Origin: Saussurea involucrata | Taxonomy: Eukaryota > Streptophyta > Magnoliopsida > Asterales > Asteraceae | Length of the DNA stretch: 64,000 nt | Direction: 5' to 3' | NCBI GenBank assembly: GCA_033807775.1 | Contig: CM066315.1 | Span: forward strand, 4,220,501-4,284,500 | Shown: in pieces, positions 56,507-64,000 of the stretch | How positions within the stretch are numbered: the stretch's first letter is position 1 | Layout of the letters: each line of letters begins with the position of its first letter | Program-made: the position numbers and the translations under genes | Notes under the pieces: generated by a model | What the model was told of the DNA's origin: nothing | What the model saw: the letters and a program-made list of their open reading frames with translations, nothing else | Databases searched by the model: none

Positions 56507-58094
56507 GAGGCAGTTTCATGTAGAAACCTATGCTATTTTGAAAACCGTGAAACCCATCTTACAGCCATAGATCAATATCATCTACGGTTGAGATGAAAAT
56601 GAGTTATTTTTTCTAATAATAATTTATTATTATTATTTTTAATTCAACGAAATTAATAACAGAGGGTAGGAAGGTAATTTCATCTCAATTATCAATAAGG
56701 AAACTGTATTTGAAAAAAGGAAAGGGGATGAAATCCCTATTTTACAGCCCCGTCTAACCATTAACTATCAATTAGTTTACAAGAAATTAAAGATTATCTT
56801 CACCTTCTTCATAGCCATTTCTTCCACAAACCCAGAAATCGTTCCGGTTCCGGTTACTAATCATCGCCGTGCATTGTTTTTCATCGCCATTTATCGTCGT
56901 TCAATGCCATTTCATGAACTATCATCGTCGTTTGTTGTTTCGTCTCCATTTCTTCCACAAACCCAGAAATCGTTCCGGCTACCGATCATCGTCGTTCATT
57001 GTTTCATCGCCATTTCTTCCACAAACCCAGAAATCATTCCGGATACCGATCATCGTCGTTCATTGTTTCATCGCCATTTCTTCCACAAACCCACAAATCG
57101 TTCCGGTCCATCCCCGGTTCACATCCGTTTCATCTCAGTTTCATCTCGGTCATCTCGGTTTCATCGTGGGTTGCAGGTTTCTGTCGAGATGAGAACGAGG
57201 TGTTCTCGATGGCAGACGGAGGTCAAGAGAGGACGTTTCATCTCGGTCATCGTCGGTTTCATCTCGGTCATCATCGGTTTCATCTCGGTCATCGTCGGTT
57301 TCATCGTGGAACAGATCTGTAAGGGAACATACAATAATTGAAAGTAAATATATGAACAACTAATTCACAATTAATGGAATGAAACAGTGTAGACATAAAA
57401 CTGAAAATCTTCAATAACAAAACATCAATACCCTTCGATTGCTCGGTGTTGAGATTATCTGTCAACAAAATAAACCCATATCGCAACAAATCAATGAAAC
57501 ATTACACGAATGGTATTAAAAAAAAATACTCCAAATACTACAATAACAATCTATATAACATGCATACCATTGGTTTCTTCTGGGTTGAGATTATCCACAT
57601 ATTCTTCACGAACCTCTTCGTTTAAAGATAACACTTGATCGACATGAGGAGGAATGATTGATGAAATAAAAGTATCATCATCATGATAAACATCTTGAAC
57701 ATTGATCTCGTTTAATGATAATGGTTCATCGCTTGAATTCGACATCGATAACACTCCAAATAACTAAGATTTCTTGTTTTCTCTATCGAATTTTTTTTGG
57801 TTTCGAATGCAGGTGTTATTGTGTTTACGATAACCATGAATATTGAATCGAAAACCGTCCACGATTTCATCAGAAAAACTAACAAATATTGACTTTCCTA
57901 TATTAACGGCGTATTATCCTTAATTACGGGATTAATAATTTTTAAAAAAAATAGATACTTATTCCCGGTTTTGCATAATGACACTATTACCCTTTTAATT
58001 ATAATTAAGGAATAATTATTAAGAAATAATCTGATTGGTTGATGAGGTTTTCAAAGTTTTCAAAGATAGATAGGTTTTCATAATAACGCCCGCC
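56507..58094. mobile_element. Non-autonomous element with 68-bp tandem repeats
   Basis: The left end GTTTCATGTAGAAACCTATGC...TTTTGAAAACC is inverted at the right (TTTTCAAAG...GATAGGTTTTCATAATAAC). Inside, about 56865-57110 holds three to four copies of a unit of about 65-70 bp (CATTTCTTCCACAAACCCAGA, TTCCGG, ATCATCGTCGTTCATTG). A second array of TTTCATCTCGGTCATC units runs 57135-57310. A minus frame at 57551-57754 is acidic and protein-like, but I do not recognise it. Confidence 0.55.
57551..57754 (-). CDS. Small acidic open frame of unknown function
   Basis: A 67-codon frame starting MLSMSNSSDEPLSLNEINVQ has ordinary residue use and includes a partial internal repeat (PLSLNEINVQDV; VLSLNEEVREEYVDN). 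The ATG is preceded by AATTCGAG-like DNA with no clear leader. It lies inside a non-autonomous element, so it may be the first exon of a captured or transposon gene. A GT at its 3' end ('ggtatgcatg') could serve as a donor. Confidence 0.3.
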   Translation of the reverse strand: MLSMSNSSDEPLSLNEINVQDVYHDDDTFISSIIPPHVDQVLSLNEEVREEYVDNLNPEETNGMHVI

Positions 58095-58118
58095 TATATA
58101 TATATATATATATATATA

Positions 58119-58908
58119 GTGTTAGGTTCATTTGAGAAGTCTAAATATTTTGAAAAATAGAGAAGTGATCGTGACTCTTCGATTAAATGTGCTGATTTTG
58201 AACACGGAAGGGTATTTTGGTAATTAGTCATCCCGTTTACAAAAAACACGGACTGAGTTCATATATGAATCTGTGTGATTCACATATGAACTATACGTTC
58301 ATATATGAACCTTTGTAATTCACATATGAACTCTTGATAACTAATTCATATATGAATCTTGTGATTCATATATGAACCTTTGTGTTTCATATATGAAACT
58401 AATTAATTGTAGGTTCATATATGAATCAGTTGAACCAATTAACTGATTCATATATGAATCTTTGTGTTCATATATGAACCTTTGTAATTTACATATAAAC
58501 TTTTTTTAACTAATTCATATATGAACTTTTGTGTTCATATATGAACCTTAATGATTTATATATGAATTTTTTTAACTAATTCTCATATGAACAAATTAAC
58601 TGATTCATATATGAATCACAAAGGTTCATATATGAATTAGTTAAAAATATTTTACATGTGAATTACAAAGGTTCATATATGAACACAAAAGTTCATATAT
58701 GAATCACACAAATTCATATATGAACATGTCCCGCGTATTTTTTTACGAAACTACCCTAAATACCCCTGAGCGTCGTTTATTAATTAATGTGGACGCACGC
58801 ATTAATCAGGTGTAACGCGAATTTCTTGACCGTGGATTATTTAATCCAATGGATATGATCACTTCTCTATTTCTCAAAATATTTAGACTTCTCAATTGAA
58901 CACTTCCC
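58119..58908. mobile_element. Palindrome-array element C
   Basis: It is near-identical to copy B over both ends and most of the array, but about 100 bp longer because its array has extra units (about 58388-58500). TA tracts flank it. Copy B and copy C differ by few substitutions, so one is a recent copy of the other or both have a recent source. Confidence 0.8.
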
Positions 58909-58924
58909 TATATATATATATATA

Positions 58925-59238
58925 GGGTCAGGTTCAGGGGAAAACCCTAAATAACTGGAAAACTAGAAAACCACAAAAATACGGAGAAAAAAGTATATCA
59001 ATATGGATGTCAAATTAACGAGAAAAATATGATCGTTTATTTGGTGCAATTTATTTCGTTCGAATTTTGTTCATTTTTCGTATTTTTTCGAATAAAAAAC
59101 AGGAGGGGTGAGGTTTTTTTAATTTAATTAATATTGTTGTAACCGTCCGTCTAATCACATTTATCAGATCATCTAATTCAACGGTTAATAAAGTGTTTTT
59201 TAGTTTTCCATTTATTTGAGGTTTTCCCCTGAACCTCC
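58925..59238. mobile_element. MITE with GGTTCAGGGGAAAAC ends
   Basis: The left end GGTTCAGGGGAAAACCCTAAAT and ACTGGAAAACTA are inverted at the right (TAGTTTTCCATTTATTTGAGG; GTTTTCCCCTGAACC). The interior is AT-rich and unlike the TGCAC family. TA tracts lie on both sides. Confidence 0.7.
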
Positions 59239-59262
59239 CTATATATATATATATATATATAT

Positions 59263-59610
59263 AGTTCTACTAAATTGTAACCGCTAAATGTGTGTAACCC
59301 GTCGATTTCATAGGTTTTTTTGATGAATTTTTTTATGGAATTGTTTATTTTGATAAAATTGTTTCATATCATTCATTTCTTGATGAATTTTTTTTATGAA
59401 ATTTGTAGTTTCATAGGTTTTTTTCATTTTTATGAAACTTTTCATATATTTTCGTTTTCACCTATGAAACTACAAATTTCATAAAAAAATCATCAAGAAA
59501 TGAATGATATGAACTAATTTCATCAAAATAAACAATTTCATAAAAAAAAAATTCATCAAAAAACCTATGAAATCGACGGGTTACACACATTTAGCGGTTA
59601 CAATTTATTA
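59263..59610. mobile_element. Near-perfect foldback element
   Basis: Arms of about 150 bp (TTGTAACCGCTAAATGTGTG at the left, the complement of CACACATTTAGCGGTTACAA at the right) pair almost along their whole length around a short loop near 59430-59450. The sequence is dominated by TTCAT and ATGAA words. Transcripts of either strand would form a long hairpin. Confidence 0.8.
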
Positions 59611-59646
<36 letters not shown>

Positions 59647-59876
59647 GGGCCAGGTTCAACGGAAAACCTCAAAAAAACGAAAAACTGAAGAACACATTAG
59701 GAGCCTTCATCCGGACGGTATGCACTTGTGCATACATGTTATTAATTTGTAACATGCATTTGTGCATATATGCACAAATGCATAATGCACTTGTGCATAA
59801 AACTAAAAAGTCAGATGAAGGGCTCCTATGGTGTTTTTCAGTTTTATGTTTTTTTGAGGTTTTCCCTTGAACCCAC
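59647..59876. mobile_element. MITE with TGCACTTGTGCA-type repeats, copy 3
   Basis: The left end GGTTCAACGGAAAACCTC and the CATCCGGACGGTATGCAC block match copy 1. The right end is GGTTTTCCCTTGAACC. The interior is shorter. TA tracts flank it. Confidence 0.7.
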
Positions 59877-59903
59877 TATATATATATATATATATATATA
59901 TAT

Positions 59904-60468
59904 CTTCATTTACTTTGTAGTACCAAGTGGATTATAAACTTGTACCTTTCTTGTCCATGGAATTCATCAATGCCAATAATTCTCAGTACCTTCTCCAATT
60001 GTGTCACAAGTCATAACCAAGTGCATCAGGATATGGTACTCCTGATTTGAAAAGACTAAACTACCCTTGTATATCTTTTTATTAGAAATAGGTGATCCCA
60101 CACTTGGCGATATCTCCCTATGGCCACAAACGCATATATAGATGACAGGATTCGGACCCATGTTTATTATTTATCCACCACACTACGTGTCGAGACGACA
60201 TTTTTGGAGGCATTAATTGCTAAAATAACAAACGTAGTTTGCAAAAACGAACAATTTTGAACAAATTATAGAAATATAAATGCAAGATCGAAATATATAA
60301 CTCGTTCTTACAAAATGTTATGTTATATATTCTTATAAGAACGACGGTTTATTTACAAATAAAAAAATCCGAAACTTTGAACTCAATATTAACATGGTCT
60401 TTTACAAGATTAATATACATGTTATGAATCAAAGTGACAAAAAAAAATATTGAATTAAGTAGTATCGA
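59904..60468. other. Intergenic and 3' flank of the DUF4228 gene
   Basis: AT-rich. A short minus frame at 59967-60161 has no recognisable features. The last 150 bp are likely 3' untranslated sequence of the DUF4228 gene. Confidence 0.4.
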
Positions 60469-61305
60469 TCATGAGCTATTAGCATTATTAACAGCCTCTG
60501 AGATACTTTGCAAAGATGGCCGCCATGATTTTGATCTCGAAGCAGCGAAGATCGACGACGATCCAGACCTTTGTCTGAATATTCTTTCATGTTCTTCAAC
60601 CTAAATATCATCAGCAATTAATCCCTTTTAATTAATTAAATATTTTCTTAATTTCATGTCATTTTAGAGGAAATCATGTTTTGATCTTATGTATATAATT
60701 ATAATTACCTGGTTGTGGTTAGTGTTATCAACGACTGAGGTAGTGTGGTTATCCGCCATTGATTCCGGTGGGTTGTTTTTGTTCATCTTTGCATGTCTTT
60801 TTGCTCTCAGAACTTTCATAACCTCTGCACAGAATTAATTAATTAATTAATTAATCAACTATATATATATATATAGAGAGAGAGAGAGAATGCCGTTCAG
60901 ATGAAAGGCTAAAGAACACCCTGGTGACCCTATTGTATGTACAAGTGAATGCCGTTCAGATAAAAGGCTACCAGGGTGTTCTTAAGTTTTTCCCTGAACG
61001 GATGAACGTGACCATATATATATAATTGATGATATGGAGAACATATGTTACTTACCTTGAGTAGTAACAAGACGATAAGCTCGGCCAAGAACAAGGGTGT
61101 CGGTGGGTCGAAGAAGCTTAACGCGAGTAAATCGAATGGTTTTAGTACCATCTTGAGGAGGCAATGGGATGATGATTGAAACATGGTGGCCTGGGTTCAT
61201 CTTCATGATCTCACTGGCAGTTACAGACCAATACATTCTTTCTATTTTTCCATTTGGATGTTGTATCACAAGTGCAGCTGCATCTACTGCCTGACAGTTA
61301 CCCAT
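60469..61305 (-). CDS. DUF4228 (PADRE) family protein
   Basis: Three minus-strand exons, 61305-61056, 60824-60709 and 60600-60469, join in frame to 498 nt and 165 residues. The start MGNCQAVDAAALVIQHPNGKIERMYW is the family hallmark. Gly2 and Cys4 suggest N-myristoylation and possible palmitoylation, hence membrane attachment (inference). VTASEIMKMNPGHHVSI, IRFTRVKLLRP and LVLGRAYRLVTTQEV are the usual conserved blocks. The C-terminal part is polar and low-complexity (ESMADNHTTSVVDNTNHNQ) and ends with a Ser-rich tail containing FRQRSGSSSIFAASRSKSWRPSLQSISE. Plant members are often induced by stress or pathogens, but the biochemical role is unknown. Intron 1 carries a (TA)n/(GA)n-linked repeat fragment (60861-61013). 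The leader has (CT)n tracts. Confidence 0.9.
60861..61013. mobile_element. Short MITE relic in DUF4228 intron 1
   Basis: After TA and GA runs, GCCGTTCAGATGAAAGGCTA is repeated nearby as GCCGTTCAGATAAAAGGCTACCAGGGTGTTC. The CACCCTGGT and ACCAGGGTG words resemble those of the TGCAC-type MITEs at 52.7 kb. Confidence 0.45.
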
Positions 61306-61317
61306 TTTTTTAAATTT

Positions 61318-61410
61318 AATTCTCTCTCTCTCTCTCTCTAAAAGCTATTTAATTTCTCTCTCTCTCTCTCTCTAAAAGCTATTTAATTTCTCTCTCTCTC
61401 TCTCTAGATG
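61318..61410. repeat. (CT)n tandem block in the DUF4228 5' leader
   Basis: Two to three copies of a unit of about 45 bp (TTTAATTTCTCTCTCTCTCTC...TAAAAGCTA) lie upstream of the ATG. On the transcribed strand these are GA repeats, which are frequent in plant leaders and core promoters. Confidence 0.75.
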
Positions 61411-61621
61411 TAGAAGATGAAGAAGAAGAAGATAAGGGGAGGAAGATGAGAAGGAAGGTAGGGAGGTGAAGTTGTATGTAGTCAGCAATATTGGTGTATT
61501 TCTGTATAGTCCTCTTCACCACCCCTCCCTTATCTATACCCACCCTTTCCTTCTAGGATTTACAATTAAACCCTCACCTAAATCTTTATTTTCAATTTTA
61601 TATATATATATATTATATATA
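61411..61621. promoter_or_regulatory. Upstream region of the DUF4228 gene
   Basis: About 300 bp of promoter side. It includes a CCACCCCTCCC-rich patch and a TATATATATATA tract at about 61600. No precise site can be named. It ends at the Helitron at 61622. Confidence 0.35.
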
Positions 61622-62553
61622 CTAGATAAGTACCTGTGCGCGATGCGGCGCGATGCGGCGCGAAGTATCTCAAATCTAAAGCCGAGAATTCGAAAAAATA
61701 AATTTGTTTCATGTTCATATTTATATGCTTTTAAATCGCATATCAGAAGTATAAAATTAAAAGTCAATATGGTTAATTGGTCAAAAAAATAGAGGAAATA
61801 ATATAATCATGATTAAGAAAGTATAAATAATTAAATATACTATAGTAAAATATTTGCATATTTATATTTTTGAAAAATGTTCGAACTCATAATCCAAAAG
61901 TCAATTGATAAGTGATATCTTTTTTTCCAAGTAATTAAATCTCTTATGATAATTCTAAGGGTGTTTCGTTGACAGAATGGAATTTGATAGAATTATAATT
62001 CGTCGAAGTAATTCGACTTTGGAGTAAAAATTGATATGCAATTGAAAAAAGAAAATCACGACAATTTAGTGATTATTTGTATCAAACCCTATACTAATTT
62101 CAACAAATCTCATACTAATCACGACACATTAATTCGTATATATTTATGATATTTAATAATATAATTAAATCTAAAAATATTCAATATTTGGCTCATTTCG
62201 AAGGTATTGACGAAGCGATTACAATGGTATAACTTGTAAAAAATAAAAATGTTTTTAATGTATTTTAGTTCATATACATTATTTATGTTTATATGATAAG
62301 AGTCTAAAATGAAAAATAAAAAAGTAAGAGATTAAAAGTAAACTACATACCTAATTATAAGGGTAGTAAATGTAACGTATAAATTAAAAAAATTGAATTA
62401 AGGAGAGATTTAAGGAGGAGTGAATATGAGTGTGCTAATTGAACTTATAATGTAAATTGCGTCCAGATACATGTTTAGGCGGGAAAATACTGAAGTCGGC
62501 TCACCAGAGGACGACACGTGACATGCTAGTTACTTATTTATTATATGTATAGA
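61622..62553 (-). mobile_element. Short non-autonomous Helitron
   Basis: On the minus strand it starts TCTATACATATAATAAATAAG after an A and ends in CTAG at 61625-61622 before a T. The terminator region holds a duplicated GC block (CGCGCCGCAT twice, about 61669-61640), so its hairpin is irregular. There is no coding capacity. Confidence 0.7.
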
Positions 62554-63400
62554 TATATATATATATATATATGAATGATTGTGTGAAAAAAAGAATTAAG
62601 TTGGAAAATGTAAAAAAGAATATGCACCATTGATCACTTTCAAGAGGGTGTTTGGATGTGTGTTTTAAAACTGCTTATTGACTTATTGGCTTCTTGAAAA
62701 GCCAATAAGTTAAAAATAGTGTTTGGGAAACTGAAAAGCACTTTTCAAACTGCTTTTTGATTAACTAGGAAAAGCTATTTTGGAGAAGTTACAAATTCTT
62801 GACTTTTTGATTGGAAAATAGCTTTTTGATACCAAATTACAAAAATACCCTCATTTTTTAACCTAAAATTCTCATATCTGCAACCTTATCTGCAGCCTCC
62901 ATCGATCTCTCATCCACAGCTCTCATCCACAACTCCATCGTCGATCTGCAGCTCCATATCTGCAGCCTCCATCTCGATCTCGATCTGCAGCTCCATCGTC
63001 GCCACCCTCCATCGTCGCCACCCTCCACAGCTCCCTTCAGGTAACCCAATTTCGTGTTTTTTTAGTTTTTGTTTTTGTTTTTTTGCTCCATCGTCGAGCA
63101 TATCATTGCACAAGCTTTACAAACAGCATATGTTAGCTAAACACACATCAGGCATATTCCAATATTGGCAACGGATATAAGAGGGTGTTTGGGTTTGATT
63201 TTCAGATTGTTCTTAAATGTTTGTGCCTTGCTTACTAGATGGGTTTGATTTTCAGAAAGTTTCTTCTTGGACCATTGTTTGTGCCTTGCTCACTTTTTGT
63301 TCAGATTGTTCTTAATTGTTCAGATTGTTCTTAATTGCTCATTTTTTGTTCAGATTGTTCAGATTGTTCTTGCTCACTTTTTGTTCAGATTGTTCAGATA
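62554..63400. other. Upstream region of the Myb/SANT-like gene
   Basis: 62646 onward reads AGGGTGTTTGGATGTGTG and then AAAACTGCTTATTGAC, which resembles a transposon terminal repeat; its partner would lie outside the window. 62880-63040 holds short repeats of CTGCAGCTCCAT, CATCGTCGCCACCCTC and TCGATCTC. 63190-63400 has TTGTTCAGATTG repeats. It may be the leader or an upstream intron of the gene at 63401. Confidence 0.45.
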
Positions 63401-64000
63401 ATGGGCTCAAATGTGGATGTTGTTGATTGTGAAACACTTACGAGAAAGAATAAACCAAAAATTATATGGGCTAATGAAACTTTTAGGGCGTTTGTCGATG
63501 CGTGCTTAATTGAACTAAGAAAGGGGAATAGACCCGGTAGTCACTTTAATAAGGTTGGGTGGTCGAATTTAGAAAAAAACCATGTTGGAAAAAACAGGAA
63601 AACAGTTTGACAGAAAACAACTTAAAAACAAATGGGATAACATGAAAAAAGATTGGAAGCTTTATGACCGCTTAATGAGGCTTGAAACTGGCATCGGTGG
63701 GACGAGAAGCTTAATAGATGCATCGCCTGAGTGGTGGGAGGAGAAAATAAAGGTAAGATTACTAGTCTTTTTACCCATTTGTAGTTATGATTGCATAGTG
63801 AAATCCATGAATTAAACATCATCCATTTATCTTATAGGTAGATAAAGACTTTGCCAAATTTAAGGATGCAGATTTGTCCATTTACGAGACGCATTATGCT
63901 CCTTTGTTTCGGGATTCCGTTGCTGTTAGAGATCAGACTATGACTCCGTTACAATTTCAAAACAATAGCAATCCGAACGATGCTCAAAGTCAAGAAAATA
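63401..64000 (+). pseudogene. Myb/SANT-like domain protein gene, frameshifted and cut by the window end
   Basis: The first frame runs from the ATG at 63401 (MGSNVDVVDCETLTRKNKPK) through IIWANETFRAFVDACLIELRKGNRPGSHFNKVGWSNLEKN. At about 63572-63581 one extra base shifts the frame. The domain continues from 63582 as EKTGKQFDRKQLKNKWDNMKKDWKLYDRL to a clean donor after 63752. An intron (63753-63837) leads to VDKDFAKFKDADLSIYETHYAPLFRD and on to the window end. The W...F...C, GW and KNKWDxMKKxW patterns are those of the plant Myb/SANT-like (Myb_DNA-bind_3) family, which includes L10-interacting MYB proteins and the DNA-binding partner protein of PIF/Harbinger transposons. The context upstream favours a transposon origin. 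A sequence error could also explain the shift. Confidence 0.75.

Larger units (their letters stand above)
52566..59903. repeat. Train of inverted-repeat elements joined by (TA)n tracts
   Basis: At least nine elements lie end to end, most junctions being TA runs of 14-36 bp: about 52578-52600, 52612-52632, 52924-52952, 53186-53205, 53492-53526, 54298-54332, 55770-55798, 56493-56506, 58095-58118, 58909-58924, 59239-59262, 59629-59646 and 59877-59903. (CT)n or (GA)n tracts often adjoin the TA. Most elements share a GGTTCA-type start. No gene is supported in this stretch. Confidence 0.75.

Overview
This window reads as nuclear DNA of a flowering plant. It is AT-rich, its genes carry many short exons split by GT-AG introns, and every confident gene has a typical land-plant relative. 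The transposon mix suggests a eudicot, probably an asterid such as Asteraceae, but that placement is inference.

Six gene models can be reconstructed exon by exon with open frames: a plastid-type DEAD-box RNA helicase of the RH22 type (3087-8031, minus), an RNase H1-like protein with an N-terminal hybrid-binding domain (11405-15550, minus), a very small twin-CX9C (CHCH) mitochondrial-type protein (35484-36032, minus), an acidic RRM protein with a plastid-like N-terminus (41630-43967, minus), a C2H2 zinc-finger protein of the plant YY1 type (48178-51821, plus) and a DUF4228 protein (60469-61305, minus). A Myb/SANT-like gene with an apparent frameshift runs off the right edge (63401-64000, plus). 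The six complete models have coding lengths divisible by three once spliced.

Most of the rest is transposable elements, many nested. At 15.8-22.6 kb a GAG-only LTR retrotransposon (5-bp target duplication GTGAG) sits inside a Mutator-like element (10-bp duplication), which itself sits inside an older terminal-inverted-repeat element. At 25.2-33.6 kb a second, non-coding LTR element sits at the end of a Tourist-like MITE and carries an extra copy of 100 bp of its own flank where its polypurine tract should be. Four Helitrons are delimited by TC and CTAG ends: 293-1091, 13212-13585, 36945-41415 (with a piece of an ER-type calcium ATPase gene) and 61622-62553. Two hAT MITEs interrupt a LINE-type RNase H pseudogene at 46.1-47.9 kb.

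From 52.5 to 59.9 kb lies a run of inverted-repeat elements joined end to end through (TA)n tracts. Three of them carry dense arrays of the palindrome TTCATATATGAA. Several gene introns hold members of the same MITE families, so one small set of non-autonomous families has shaped both introns and intergenic DNA. No rRNA, functional tRNA or CRISPR was found. The least described features are the palindrome-array family with its TA-linked neighbours and the flank-duplicated LTR element.
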